DNA from: CAWGCA01 sp963820955
Lineage (GTDB): Bacteria > Pseudomonadota > Gammaproteobacteria > Chromatiales > Chromatiaceae
Direction of reading: 5' to 3'
DNA: 64,000 bases
NCBI GenBank assembly: GCA_963820955.1
Contig: CAWGCA010000040.1
Location: 1-64,000 of the forward strand
The translations under genes were made by a program, and so were the position numbers. Below the pieces are notes generated by a model. The model searched no databases, had not been told where the DNA came from, and worked only from the letters and a program-made list of their open reading frames with translations. Below are positions 53,345-63,812 of this stretch, one piece after another; positions within the stretch are counted from its first letter, which is position 1, and the number at the start of each line of letters is the position of its first letter.

Positions 53345-54427
53345 GTGGATGCCGTTTTAAGAACACTAAATGTTGAGCTCGGAGATCGGTCTTATCCGAT
53401 CTACATAGGTCCCGGTCTGCTCGATCAGGTTGAGATCTACCAACGCCATATTCCGGGCCGGCAGGTGCTGGTGGTTTCAAATGTCACCGTTGCTCCGCTC
53501 TATCTGAAGCGAGTATTGGAGGCGCTGCAGGGATACCGGGTAGAGAGCGTGATTCTGCCGGATGGTGAGCAGTATAAAAATCTGGATGTCTGGCAACGGA
53601 TCGTTGATGCTCTGCTAGAGCAGCGTTTTGACCGCCAGTGTACCGTGCTCGCTCTAGGTGGCGGCGTCATTGGCGATATGGCGGGCTTTGCCGCAGCTTG
53701 TTACCAGCGTGGGGTACATTTCATACAGATCCCGACAACCCTCCTGGCCCAGGTGGATTCCTCGGTGGGAGGGAAAACAGGTGTAAACCACCCGCTCGGG
53801 AAAAACATGATCGGTGCCTTCTATCAGCCCCGGTGCGTGATCGCCGACACCAAAACACTCAACACGCTGGACGACCGCCAACTCTCGGCTGGGATCGCTG
53901 AAGTGATAAAATACGGTTTGATCGGTGATCTGGAGTTTTTCTGCTGGCTGGAGAAGAATATGAACAGTCTGCTGCGGCGTGATCCCGAAGCTCTAGCTTA
54001 TGCGATAGATAGATCATGTAAAGACAAGGCAAAGGTAGTTGCTACAGACGAAAAGGAAGCGGGACAGCGTGCCCTTTTGAATCTCGGTCATACCTTTGGA
54101 CACGCCATAGAGACAGGCGTCGGGTATGGCGATTGGTTGCACGGAGAGGCGGTCGCCGCAGGTATCTGTATGGCGGTAGATCTTTCCCGGCGCCAGGGTT
54201 GGTTGAACGCGCAGGAGCAGGAGCGTATCGTCCGCCTGATACGTCTGGCAAAGCTGCCTGATACGCCTCCGCAGCAGCTGGATCGGGAGAAATTTCTCAG
54301 CTTGATGGCGTTGGATAAAAAAGTGCTGAACGATAAGATCCGGTTAGTATTGCCGCAAGGGCTGGGAAATTCCCTGGTTACCGCAAACTACGATCCGGAG
54401 AAGTTGAACGAAACACTAGATGGATAG
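53345..54427 (+). CDS. aroB: 3-dehydroquinate synthase
   Basis: 360 residues if translation starts at the GTG at 53345, which places RTLNVELGDRSYPIYIGPGL as in E. coli AroB (362 residues). The frame has no ATG near the N-terminus; TTG codons at 53309 and 53330 are alternatives. NAD- and metal-site segments are LPDGEQYKN, ALGGGVIGDMAGFAAACYQR, VDSSVGGKTGVNHP and LNLGHTFGHAIE. It makes the first ring compound of the shikimate pathway. The stop overlaps the following damX-like gene by eight bases. Confidence 0.93.
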   Translation: MDAVLRTLNVELGDRSYPIYIGPGLLDQVEIYQRHIPGRQVLVVSNVTVAPLYLKRVLEALQGYRVESVILPDGEQYKNLDVWQRIVDALLEQRFDRQCTVLALGGGVIGDMAGFAAACYQRGVHFIQIPTTLLAQVDSSVGGKTGVNHPLGKNMIGAFYQPRCVIADTKTLNTLDDRQLSAGIAEVIKYGLIGDLEFFCWLEKNMNSLLRRDPEALAYAIDRSCKDKAKVVATDEKEAGQRALLNLGHTFGHAIETGVGYGDWLHGEAVAAGICMAVDLSRRQGWLNAQEQERIVRLIRLAKLPDTPPQQLDREKFLSLMALDKKVLNDKIRLVLPQGLGNSLVTANYDPEKLNETLDG

Positions 54428-56300
54428 GGAACAGATCAACGCCAGCGACCGGCTCCTGGGATCCACATCAGCATCCGCTGAAAAAGGGAATGCATATTTC
54501 TTTGCCAGCCAGGAACTCAACCAGCTGCTGGATTTAATCAGACACCTAACGGTCAACAGCGAGCGGATCCCGCTGCTGCTAGGTCAGGCAGGAGTCGGAA
54601 AGAGTAGCATTCTCAAACAATTTCAATCCCAGGCACCTGACAATTGGATACTATGCCGGATTGATGCAAATTTGATGTTGCAACCGGAACAGTTGGTCTC
54701 CTTATTGGCCAAGGGATTCGGTGTGGAGGTGAATGATGAGCGCGTGATCGAAAGGCTCATACACCGCTTCGAGGATCTACACCAGGACGGTCAGTTGCCG
54801 GTGATTCTGATCGATGACGCACACCTGCTTCCCGTTGCCACCATCATCAGTTTGCTCCGGGTTCATGAACGTCATCCGGATAGTCATGCCCTGATCAGGG
54901 TCATTCTGTTTGCCAGCCCGCAGATCGATGAACTGCTGAATACTCCCCAGATACAGGCGATGAATCTGCAGTTGCTGCAACGCCTTGAATTGTCTCCACT
55001 TAACCAGAAACAGACGGAACAGATGATCCGCCAGATGCTGTCAACGCACGGTATGACAGAGCCGCGGGAATTAAGCCGTGGTCAACTGGAAAAGATATAC
55101 CGTGACACAGCAGGTCTTCCCGGAGAAATCATACTTCAGCTGGATCGACTGTTAACTAGAGAGCCTTCGCCACCACCATCGGCGCATCGGGCTCGGCTGC
55201 CAGGTTTGTCCGTGCCGACTCTGGTGGGTGCCATATTGGTGGCAATAACGTTGCTGTTGGTGTTGTGGTACCAGGACGAGTTCAACGCGCTGTTTCAGGG
55301 TGAAGGGCCAGCTGAAGAGATAGTATCGCTGCCTCCTTTGGCGCAGGAAACCCTGGTCCCATTGAAATTACCGGAATCCAATCCGACGCTTAAGGAGAGA
55401 GAAGTGTTTCTCACCGAGGGAGAATCTGAAACGGCCGCTAGTTCCGGGAAGGAGTCGAAGTTCAATCTGCCGGAGATCAAGACCAATCAGGTGGTGCCTG
55501 AAGATGGCTTGATCGAGCCGACACAGGTTGCGGTGACACTCGATCAAGGGCCGGAATTGGGCGAGCCGATGGCCAGGGAGGTGGATCCCTTGCCCTCGAT
55601 AACTGAATCGACAACTGCGATGGAAGGTGCTCCAGGTACAGCCACGGAACGGGATCGTTGGTCATTGGCAGTGCCGTTGGACTCGAAATTTGCAGACCCT
55701 CTGGTGGTCAGGCCGTCGACGGAAGTGTCCCCGACAAGGTTTGCTGAAGACGACGATGACACTGTTTCAGAACCGCAGACGATGAAACAGGAGTCGCGGG
55801 CTCAGGCAGCAGAAGAGACGCTACCCTCGCAGAAGGCTCCAGAGCAGCGATCAGCCAGTCTGGTCCCAGTTCCTAATCCCGCGGTGAAAGTCGAAGAACC
55901 GCAATCAGTGTCCAAAACTGGTGTTTTAGAGCAGGCACCTAAAATATCAGCTGAAAAGGAGCGGCGCGTACCGGTTGCAGATTCCGGTCTAAGGCGCGAA
56001 GCCTGGTTGCTGAATCAGAATCCATCCGCATATACGCTGCAACTGGTTGGGGTGCAGGAGGAAGAGGCGGTTCAGCGTTTTCTCCGCAGCAACCAGTTGA
56101 CTGGGCCGGTCGCTTATTTCCGCAGCCTTAGAGACGGCAGTGCCTGGTTTTCAGTGGTTTATGGTATCTACCCGGACAGGGAGACGGCTGTAGCTGGCCG
56201 TGCCCGGTTGTCGGCCAGTCTCCGTGGCGCCGGCATTTGGCCACGCAGTCTGGCATCCGTGCAACAGGCTATTCAGGAAAATTTAAAAACGAATCCCTGA
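54420..56300 (+). CDS. damX: AAA ATPase with C-terminal SPOR domain, DamX-like
   Basis: 626 residues. An ExeA/DamX-type ATPase domain (about 20-245) shows FASQELNQLLDLIRHL, P-loop GQAGVGKSS and Walker B-type VILIDDAHLL. A membrane helix follows (LVGAILVAITLLLVLWY, about 265-281), then a roughly 250-residue acidic, Pro/Glu-rich linker, and a SPOR domain at the end (AYTLQLVGVQEEEAVQRFLR; AWFSVVYGIYPDRETAVAGR). SPOR domains bind denuded septal peptidoglycan, so a cell-division role is likely. Position after aroB matches E. coli damX, where dam follows; here gltB follows instead. Confidence 0.88.
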   Translation: MDREQINASDRLLGSTSASAEKGNAYFFASQELNQLLDLIRHLTVNSERIPLLLGQAGVGKSSILKQFQSQAPDNWILCRIDANLMLQPEQLVSLLAKGFGVEVNDERVIERLIHRFEDLHQDGQLPVILIDDAHLLPVATIISLLRVHERHPDSHALIRVILFASPQIDELLNTPQIQAMNLQLLQRLELSPLNQKQTEQMIRQMLSTHGMTEPRELSRGQLEKIYRDTAGLPGEIILQLDRLLTREPSPPPSAHRARLPGLSVPTLVGAILVAITLLLVLWYQDEFNALFQGEGPAEEIVSLPPLAQETLVPLKLPESNPTLKEREVFLTEGESETAASSGKESKFNLPEIKTNQVVPEDGLIEPTQVAVTLDQGPELGEPMAREVDPLPSITESTTAMEGAPGTATERDRWSLAVPLDSKFADPLVVRPSTEVSPTRFAEDDDDTVSEPQTMKQESRAQAAEETLPSQKAPEQRSASLVPVPNPAVKVEEPQSVSKTGVLEQAPKISAEKERRVPVADSGLRREAWLLNQNPSAYTLQLVGVQEEEAVQRFLRSNQLTGPVAYFRSLRDGSAWFSVVYGIYPDRETAVAGRARLSASLRGAGIWPRSLASVQQAIQENLKTNP

Positions 56301-56508
56301 TTCAATTTGCGGTTTCTCTGGCCAGCCAAAACTGGCCTGCCAAGTAATTCTCAAGTATCCTACGCGGTTCCTTCGACTGCCCGGTGGGTGGGTCGACATA
56401 GATTTGGTCCGGGATATTAACCCTCTCGGGGTGCGGTGCTTAACGAAATTAAACTGGCCGGCAGCCTTCTTGGTGGATGGTTTTCCGGGCGGTGATAAGA
56501 GGTTTGCG

Positions 56509-59500
56509 ATGAGCCTATCAGCTTTTCCTTCGAAGCAAGGGTTGTACGACCCTCGAAACGAACATGATGCCTGTGGCGTTGGTTTTGTGGCGGATATAAA
56601 AGGGAGAAAAAGCCATAAAATCATTGAAAAGGGGCTGAACATCCTTGATCGGCTCACTCATCGGGGCGCTGTGGGCGCAGACCCCAGGGCCGGGGACGGG
56701 GCAGGGATCCTGCTCCAACTGCCGGATGAAATGTTCCGCGCGGTGGTGGATTTCGAACTGCCCCCGTTTGGGGCGTATGCTGTCGGTATGCTGTTTCTGC
56801 CGCGCGACAAAGAGTCCCGCACGCAGGCGGAGTCAACAGTGGGCAGGTTTGTGGAGGCCGAAGGCCAGCGGGTGATCGGCTGGCGCGACGTGCCCGTCTG
56901 CAACGAGGGTCTGGGCTACAGTGTCAAGCCCACGGAGCCGGTGGTGCGGCAGGTATTCGTCGGCTGCGGGGCAAACTGCTCCGATCAGGATGGCTTCGAG
57001 CGAAAACTGTTCGTGATCCGCAAGCAGATCGATAAGGTAATACGGGAATCGGGCCTGAAGCAGAGCGAATCTTTTTATTTTACCTCTTTCTCCTCCCGCA
57101 CCATTACCTACAAAGGCATGCTGCTGGCCGGGCAGGTGGGCGAGTATTACCCGGATCTGGGAGACGAGCGGATGACCTCCGCACTGGCCCTGGTACATCA
57201 ACGCTTCTCCACCAATACCTTCCCCACCTGGGATCTGGCGCAGCCGTTTCGGATGATAGCCCATAATGGCGAGATCAATACCCTGCGCGGCAACGTCAAC
57301 TGGATGGCGGCACGGAAGAACTCCATGGCTTCCGAGATCCTGGGTGAAGACCTGGACAAGGTATGGCCCCTGATTCCAGAGGGTCAGTCTGACTCTGCCT
57401 GTTTCGACAATGCCCTGGAACTGCTGCTTCAGGGAGGCTACTCCCTGGCCCACGCCATGATGATGCTGATTCCGGAGGCCTGGTCGGGCAATCCTCTGAT
57501 GGATCAAAAGCGGCGAGCTTTTTATGAGTACCATGCCGCCCTGATGGAGCCCTGGGATGGTCCTGCGGCCGTGGCCTTTACCGATGGTCGCCAGATTGGT
57601 GCCACCCTTGATCGCAACGGTCTGCGGCCCGCCCGCTATCTGATTACCGATGATGACATGGTGGTGATGGCCTCGGAGATGGGAGTGCTGGACATCCCGG
57701 AACAAAACATCATCAAAAAGTGGCGTCTGCAGCCGGGCAAAATGTTTCTGATCGATATGGAGCAGGGTCGGATTATCGACGACGCCGAACTCAAAGAGGA
57801 GTTGTCCTCGGCCATGCCCTACCAGCAGTGGCTGGACGAGACGCAGATCAGTCTGGAACAGCTTCCGGAGGTGGTGGGGGCCATGTCCCCGGACTCAGAG
57901 ACCCTGCTGGATGCCCAGCAGGCCTTTGGATACACACAGGAAGATTTGAAATTTCTGCTTACCCCTATGGTCGTGACCGGCCAGGAAGGGACTGGCTCCA
58001 TGGGCGCAGACAATCCACCGTCGGTGTTGTCTCGACGGGCCAAGCATCTTTCGACCTATTTCAAGCAGAATTTCGCCCAGGTGACCAATCCACCCATCGA
58101 TCCCATTCGGGAGGAGATTGTGATGTCCCTGGTCTCCTTGATCGGACCCCGGCCTAATCTGCTGGGGATGGCGGATGGCGGCACCAACATGCGACTGGTG
58201 GTGCACCAGCCGGTTCTGACTAACACTGACCTGGAACGTATCCGCAACATCGAGTACAACAGTGGCGGGGCCTTTCGTACCCGTACCCTGGATATCTGCT
58301 TCCCGGTGGAACAGGGATCATGGGGTATGAGGCCGGCCCTGGACGCTCTGTGCGAACGGGCCGAAGCGGCGGTATCCGAGGGCTACAATATCCTTATCCT
58401 GTCGGACCGCAGCATGAACGCGGACACCGTGACTATACCAGCCCTGCTTGCCACCTCCGCCGTGCACCATCACTTGATCCGCAAGGGGTTGCGCACCGAG
58501 TCCGGTCTGGTAGTGGAGACCGGGGCCGCTCTCGAGGTGCACCACTTTGCCACCCTGGCGGGTTATGGTGCTGAGGCGGTGAATCCCTACGTTGCATTCG
58601 ATACGGTGCAGGCGATGCTGCCCGGGCTGCCGGAGGATATGACCTTTGAAGAGGCCCAGAAGCGCTATATCAAGGCGATTGGTAAAGGGTTGAAAAAGGT
58701 GATGTCCAAGATGGGCATCTCCACCTACCAGTCCTACTGCGGGGCCCAGATCTTCGATGCGGTCGGGTTGTCGACCCCGTTTGTGGAGCGCTATTTCACC
58801 GGTACCGCGACCACCGTGGAGGGCGCTGACCTAGAGCAGATCGCGCAGGAAGCGGTGCGCTGGCACACCGACGCCTACGGCAACAACCCGGTTTATCGCA
58901 CGCACCTGGATGCGGGCGGTGATTATGCGTTTCGGCTGCGCGGCGAAGATCATGCCTGGACGCCGGACACCATCGCCAAGATTCAACATGCAACCCGCGC
59001 TAATGATTGGAAGACATACGAGGGGTTTGCCCGGACGATAAATGAGCAGGAGGAGCGGTTGCTCACCTTCCGTGGCCTGTTCGATTTCAACTGGGCGGAT
59101 AGCGAGATACCTCTGGAGGAGGTGGAGCCGGCCGCGGAGATCGTAAAACGCTTTGCCACCGGGGCCATGTCGTTCGGCAGCATTTCCTACGAGGCACACT
59201 CGACGCTGGCGGTAGCGATGAATCGGCTGGGTGGCAAATCCAACACCGGGGAGGGCGGTGAGGAACCGGAGCGGTTCAACCCCCTGCCCGATGGTTCCAG
59301 CAATCCGCAACGCTCCGCTATCAAGCAGGTCGCTTCGGGTCGTTTCGGCGTCACCGTGGAGTACCTGGTCAATTCGGACGATATCCAGATCAAGATGGCC
59401 CAGGGCGCTAAGCCAGGAGAGGGTGGCCAGTTGCCGGGACACAAGGTAAACGCCCAGATCGCGCGGGTGCGCCACTCTACTCCGGGTGTGGGGTTGATTT

Positions 59501-61164
59501 CGCCTCCGCCGCATCATGATATCTATTCCATCGAGGATCTGGCCCAGTTGATCCACGACCTGAAGAACGTTAATCCCAGGGCACGAATCTCGGTCAAGCT
59601 GGTTTCCGAGGTGGGCGTGGGCACCGTGGCGGCCGGGGTATCCAAGGCCCATGCCGATCATGTGACCATCTCCGGCTATGATGGTGGCACCGGCGCCAGC
59701 CCGCTTACCTCGATCAAGCATGCCGGCTCACCCTGGGAGATAGGTCTGGCCGAGACCCATCAAACCCTGGTGCTGAATCGCCTGCGCGGACGCATCGCGG
59801 TGCAGGTGGACGGCGGCCTGCGGACCGGCCGTGACGTGGTTGTGGGTGCCCTCCTGGGCGCCGACGAATTCGGCTTCGCCACCGCGCCGTTGATCGTGGA
59901 GGGGTGCATCATGATGCGTAAGTGTCACCTCAATACCTGTCCCGTAGGGGTGGCCACCCAGGACCCGGAGCTGCGCAAGCGCTTTACTGGCAAGCCTGAG
60001 CACGTGGTCAACTATTTCTTTTTCGTGGCGGAAGAAGTGCGCCGCCTGATGGCAAAACTCGGCTTTCGCAAGTTGGGAGATATGATCGGCCAGACGGATC
60101 GCCTCGACATGCGCAAGGCAATCGATCACTGGAAGGCCCAGGGATTGGATTTCAGCCGTATCCTGACCAAGCCAGAGGTGGACGAGAGCGTTGCCATCCG
60201 CAATATAGAGCAGCAGGATCACGGCTTGGCTGCAGCAATCGATCACCAGCTGATCGAGCAGGCCCAGCCGGCCCTGGAGCGTGGTGAGGCGGTACGGATT
60301 GAGATCGATATCCACAACTACAACCGCACGTTTGGCACTATGCTATCGGGTCGTGTAGCGGAGCGGTACGGTTTCGCCGGACTGCCGGATGACACCATTT
60401 ATATCAAGGCAAAAGGCACCGCCGGTCAGTCTTTCGGTGCCTGGGCCGCCAAGGGTGTCACCATCGAACTGGCGGGCGAAGGCAACGACTATGTCGGCAA
60501 GGGTCTGTCCGGTGGTCGTCTGGTGATCTACCCGCCGGCAGAATCGGGTATCGAGAAGGCGGAAGAGAACATTATCGTCGGCAACACCGTGCTTTACGGC
60601 GCAATCAGCGGAGAATGTTATTTCCGAGGTGTCGCGGGTGAACGATTCGGTGTCCGCAACTCGGGCGCTACTGCAGTCATCGAAGGGGTGGGCGATCACG
60701 GCTGTGAGTACATGACCGGTGGTGTCGTGGTCTGCCTGGGTCCCACCGGGCGCAACTTCGCGGCGGGCATGTCGGGTGGTATCGCCTATGTGCTGGACGA
60801 GGAGGGCAGCTTCGAGCAGCACTGCAATCTTGCCATGGTCGAACTGGAACCGATCAAGGAGGAGGATGACGCACTGGAGGCGCTGGATCATCAGGGCGGT
60901 GATCTGGAGACCCATGGCAGGGTGGATGTCAGTCATGACATGACCCGGTTCGATGCCATCCGCCTGCGTCAACTTATAAAGCGCCATCTGCACTACACCA
61001 AAAGTGCGGTGGCCGGTCGGATACTCGATAACTGGGAGAAGTATCTTCCGAATTTTGTCAAGGTGATGCCAGTAGACTACCGTCGTGCGCTGCAGGAGTT
61101 ACAGCAGGAGCAGCAGCAGGTCGAGGGCCGTGAAGTGAGCAAGGGGGGGGCAGCCCATGGGTAA
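56509..61164 (+). CDS. gltB: Glutamate synthase large subunit
   Basis: 1551 residues from the ATG at 56509 (AAGAGG upstream); the frame is open back to 56404, but that part is not family-like. A short propeptide precedes the catalytic Cys22 (NEHDACGVGF). Domains are glutamine amidotransferase (to about 430, with QRFSTNTFPTWDLAQPFRMI), a central domain, an FMN-binding synthase barrel (GGKSNTGEGGEEPERF, AKPGEGGQLPGHKVN), the 3Fe-4S motif CHLNTCPVGVA, and the C-terminal GXGXG beta helix. It converts 2-oxoglutarate and glutamine to two glutamates. gltD overlaps the stop by eight bases. Confidence 0.97.
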   Translation: MSLSAFPSKQGLYDPRNEHDACGVGFVADIKGRKSHKIIEKGLNILDRLTHRGAVGADPRAGDGAGILLQLPDEMFRAVVDFELPPFGAYAVGMLFLPRDKESRTQAESTVGRFVEAEGQRVIGWRDVPVCNEGLGYSVKPTEPVVRQVFVGCGANCSDQDGFERKLFVIRKQIDKVIRESGLKQSESFYFTSFSSRTITYKGMLLAGQVGEYYPDLGDERMTSALALVHQRFSTNTFPTWDLAQPFRMIAHNGEINTLRGNVNWMAARKNSMASEILGEDLDKVWPLIPEGQSDSACFDNALELLLQGGYSLAHAMMMLIPEAWSGNPLMDQKRRAFYEYHAALMEPWDGPAAVAFTDGRQIGATLDRNGLRPARYLITDDDMVVMASEMGVLDIPEQNIIKKWRLQPGKMFLIDMEQGRIIDDAELKEELSSAMPYQQWLDETQISLEQLPEVVGAMSPDSETLLDAQQAFGYTQEDLKFLLTPMVVTGQEGTGSMGADNPPSVLSRRAKHLSTYFKQNFAQVTNPPIDPIREEIVMSLVSLIGPRPNLLGMADGGTNMRLVVHQPVLTNTDLERIRNIEYNSGGAFRTRTLDICFPVEQGSWGMRPALDALCERAEAAVSEGYNILILSDRSMNADTVTIPALLATSAVHHHLIRKGLRTESGLVVETGAALEVHHFATLAGYGAEAVNPYVAFDTVQAMLPGLPEDMTFEEAQKRYIKAIGKGLKKVMSKMGISTYQSYCGAQIFDAVGLSTPFVERYFTGTATTVEGADLEQIAQEAVRWHTDAYGNNPVYRTHLDAGGDYAFRLRGEDHAWTPDTIAKIQHATRANDWKTYEGFARTINEQEERLLTFRGLFDFNWADSEIPLEEVEPAAEIVKRFATGAMSFGSISYEAHSTLAVAMNRLGGKSNTGEGGEEPERFNPLPDGSSNPQRSAIKQVASGRFGVTVEYLVNSDDIQIKMAQGAKPGEGGQLPGHKVNAQIARVRHSTPGVGLISPPPHHDIYSIEDLAQLIHDLKNVNPRARISVKLVSEVGVGTVAAGVSKAHADHVTISGYDGGTGASPLTSIKHAGSPWEIGLAETHQTLVLNRLRGRIAVQVDGGLRTGRDVVVGALLGADEFGFATAPLIVEGCIMMRKCHLNTCPVGVATQDPELRKRFTGKPEHVVNYFFFVAEEVRRLMAKLGFRKLGDMIGQTDRLDMRKAIDHWKAQGLDFSRILTKPEVDESVAIRNIEQQDHGLAAAIDHQLIEQAQPALERGEAVRIEIDIHNYNRTFGTMLSGRVAERYGFAGLPDDTIYIKAKGTAGQSFGAWAAKGVTIELAGEGNDYVGKGLSGGRLVIYPPAESGIEKAEENIIVGNTVLYGAISGECYFRGVAGERFGVRNSGATAVIEGVGDHGCEYMTGGVVVCLGPTGRNFAAGMSGGIAYVLDEEGSFEQHCNLAMVELEPIKEEDDALEALDHQGGDLETHGRVDVSHDMTRFDAIRLRQLIKRHLHYTKSAVAGRILDNWEKYLPNFVKVMPVDYRRALQELQQEQQQVEGREVSKGGAAHG

Positions 61165-62611
61165 GCCGACGGGTTTCATGGAGTATGCGCGGCAGGATCG
61201 GACTTATGCGCCGGCCGCCGATCGCGTAACCCATTTCAATGAGTTTGTCATTCCCCTTAGCGATGAGGATCTGAGTGTCCAGGGCGCCCGCTGCATGGAT
61301 TGCGGCATTCCTTACTGCCATAGCGGTTGCCCGGTGAACAACTTGATTCCGGATTGGAATGATCTGGTGTACCGGGCCGATTGGCGGGCAGCCAGCGATG
61401 CGCTGCACTCGACCAACAACTTCCCGGAATTTACCGGCCGTATCTGTCCGGCGCCTTGCGAAGCGGCCTGTACCCTGAACCTTGACGAAGCCCCGGTCAC
61501 GATCAAGACCATCGAGTTCAGTATCGTCGAAAAGGCCTGGGAGGGGGGCTGGATTCAGCCTCAGATTGCCCGCCACAAGAGCGGCCGGCGGGTAGCGGTG
61601 GTCGGCTCCGGCCCGGCCGGTCTGGCCTGTGCCCAGCAGTTGGCCAGGGTTGGTCACGGCGTAACCGTATACGAAAAACAGAATCGGATCGGGGGGCTGT
61701 TGCGTTACGGTATTCCCGACTTCAAATTAAACAAGAAGGTAATCGACCGCCGTATGGCTCAGATGCGCGCGGAAGGTATCAGTTTTCATGCCAACACTCA
61801 CGTTGGTGTGGATCTTCAGGCCGCCAAGCTGATGGAAAATTTCGATGCCGTGGTATTGGCCGGGGGGTCTGAGCAACCTCGTGATCTGCCGATCCCGGGG
61901 CGGGAATTGAACGGAGTCCACTTCGCGATGGATTTTCTGCGCAGCAACAGCCATCGGGTGCAGGGCGACAACGTGTCCGATGAGAAATTTATATCCGCCA
62001 AGAACAAGCACGTGGTGGTGATCGGCGGAGGAGATACCGGATCCGACTGTATCGGCACCTCCACCCGCCATGGCGCTGCGTCGGTCACTCAGCTGGAGAT
62101 TCTTCCCCGGCCACCGGAGAAAGAGGAGAAGGGTCTCACCTGGCCTCACTGGCCGAATAAGATGCGTACCTCCAGCTCCCAGGAGGAGGGGTGTGAGCGT
62201 ATGTGGTCTGTCGCCACCAAGGAATTTCTGGATGACGGCAATGGCAACCTTCGCGCCGTGCGCTGCATTAAAGTGGAGTGGAATCGCGATGAATCGGGCG
62301 GTTGGAAGATGTCTGAAGTAGCGGGGTCCGAATTCGAGCTGCCGACGGAGTTGGCGACCCTGGCCATGGGTTTCGTCCACCCGGTGCATGAGGGGATGCT
62401 GCTAGAACTCGGCGTGGAGCTGGATGGACGTGGTAATGTCCGCGGCGAGACCGAGGGCAGTGACGCCTACAAAACGTCCCTCGACGGGGTCTTTGCGGCC
62501 GGGGACATGCGCCGTGGTCAGTCACTCGTTGTCTGGGCTATCCGCGAAGGGCGCCAGTGTGCCCGGGCGGTGGATGAATATCTGATGGGAGTATCGGAAC
62601 TGCCGAGATGA
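61157..62611 (+). CDS. gltD: Glutamate synthase small subunit (NADPH-oxidising)
   Basis: 484 residues. Two N-terminal cysteine clusters (CMDCGIPYCHSGCPVNN and CPAPCEAACTL) hold 4Fe-4S centres. FAD is bound at VGSGPAGLACAQQLARVGH, and NADPH at VVVIGGGDTGSDC. The C-terminal GVFAAGDMRRGQSLVVWAI completes the FAD site. It passes electrons to GltB. Confidence 0.97.
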   Translation: MGKPTGFMEYARQDRTYAPAADRVTHFNEFVIPLSDEDLSVQGARCMDCGIPYCHSGCPVNNLIPDWNDLVYRADWRAASDALHSTNNFPEFTGRICPAPCEAACTLNLDEAPVTIKTIEFSIVEKAWEGGWIQPQIARHKSGRRVAVVGSGPAGLACAQQLARVGHGVTVYEKQNRIGGLLRYGIPDFKLNKKVIDRRMAQMRAEGISFHANTHVGVDLQAAKLMENFDAVVLAGGSEQPRDLPIPGRELNGVHFAMDFLRSNSHRVQGDNVSDEKFISAKNKHVVVIGGGDTGSDCIGTSTRHGAASVTQLEILPRPPEKEEKGLTWPHWPNKMRTSSSQEEGCERMWSVATKEFLDDGNGNLRAVRCIKVEWNRDESGGWKMSEVAGSEFELPTELATLAMGFVHPVHEGMLLELGVELDGRGNVRGETEGSDAYKTSLDGVFAAGDMRRGQSLVVWAIREGRQCARAVDEYLMGVSELPR

Positions 62612-62654
62612 CGCATCAGCAGCTGCCTGTCAAATTGAAAAAAGGAGCCTGTCC

Positions 62655-63719
62655 TTGCCCCCGTTGAAGAACGATCGTTTGTTGCGTGCGCTGCTGCGCC
62701 AACCGGTAGATATTACTCCCGTCTGGATGATGCGACAGGCCGGACGCTATCTCCCCGAATATCGGGCGACCCGGGCCCGGGCCGGCAGTTTCCTGGATCT
62801 GTGTAAGAATCCGGAGCTGGCCTGCGAGGTGACCCTGCAGCCACTGGAGCGTTTTCCGCTGGATGCTGCCATCCTCTTTTCGGATATCCTGACAATCCCG
62901 GACGCCATGGGTCTAGGGCTCTATTTCACCGAGGGAGAAGGCCCCCGCTTTGAGCGGCCGGTGCGGGACGAGGCGGCGGTCCGGTCCCTGGGGGTCCCCG
63001 ATCCCGAACAGGATCTCGGCTATGTAATGGATGCGGTGCGCACTATTCGGCGGGAGTTGAACGGCCGGGTTCCGTTGATCGGTTTTTCCGGTAGTCCCTG
63101 GACCCTGGCTACCTATATGGTGGAAGGGGGCGGCACCAAAAACTTCGCCCGGACCAAGGGGATGATGTTTGACCGTCCGGAGTTGATGCATCGCTTACTG
63201 ACAACGGTGGCGGATGCGGTCATTGCCTACCTCAATGCTCAAGTTGCCGCCGGCGCCCAGGCGGTGATGATCTTCGACACCTGGGGTGGCGTACTGACCC
63301 CACGGGACTATGAGGATTTTTCGCTGACCTATATGCAACGCATCATCCAGGGGCTGGTGCGGGAGAGCGAACAGCGGACGGTGCCGGTCATCCTCTTCAC
63401 CAAGGGCGGCGGCCAGTGGTTGGAGCGCATGTCAGAGACCGGCTGCGATGCCTTGGGTGTCGACTGGACCACCAATCTTGCGGACGCCCGGTTGCGGGTG
63501 CGGGACCGGGTGGCATTACAGGGCAACCTCGACCCCTGCATTCTCTACGCCTCCCCGGCGCGTATTCGCCAGGAGGTGGGACGGGTGCTCGAGAGCTATG
63601 GTCGGGGGCCGGGTCATGTCTTCAATCTGGGTCACGGAATTCATCCCGATGTAAATCCCGAGCACGCTTCGGCACTGGTGGAAGCCGTCCACGAATTGAG
63701 CGCTACCTACCATCCCTGA
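62655..63719 (+). CDS. hemE: Uroporphyrinogen decarboxylase
   Basis: 354 residues, starting with TTG at 62655. AAAGGAG lies 7 bases upstream, and the resulting start (PPLKNDRLLRALLRQPVD) lines up with E. coli HemE (TELKNDRYLRALLRQPVD), so the rare start is well supported. Catalytic segments are PVWMMRQAGRYLPEYR and AAILFSDILTIPDAMGLGL. It converts uroporphyrinogen III to coproporphyrinogen III in haem synthesis. Confidence 0.97.
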   Translation: MPPLKNDRLLRALLRQPVDITPVWMMRQAGRYLPEYRATRARAGSFLDLCKNPELACEVTLQPLERFPLDAAILFSDILTIPDAMGLGLYFTEGEGPRFERPVRDEAAVRSLGVPDPEQDLGYVMDAVRTIRRELNGRVPLIGFSGSPWTLATYMVEGGGTKNFARTKGMMFDRPELMHRLLTTVADAVIAYLNAQVAAGAQAVMIFDTWGGVLTPRDYEDFSLTYMQRIIQGLVRESEQRTVPVILFTKGGGQWLERMSETGCDALGVDWTTNLADARLRVRDRVALQGNLDPCILYASPARIRQEVGRVLESYGRGPGHVFNLGHGIHPDVNPEHASALVEAVHELSATYHP

Positions 63720-63786
63720 TTTCCGATCGCCTTCATTTTCATGCGCTTACGCGCACGAAAACAGTGACGCATACCTGCACCACACG

Positions 63787-63812
63787 GGCACCCCACATTT
63801 TTCGAGGTGCCC
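63787..63812. other. Inverted repeat between convergent hemE and slyX
   Basis: GGGCACC and GGTGCCC form a 7-bp stem around a 12-base loop, directly after the slyX stop. There is no T-run on either strand, so any role in termination is doubtful. Confidence 0.4.
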
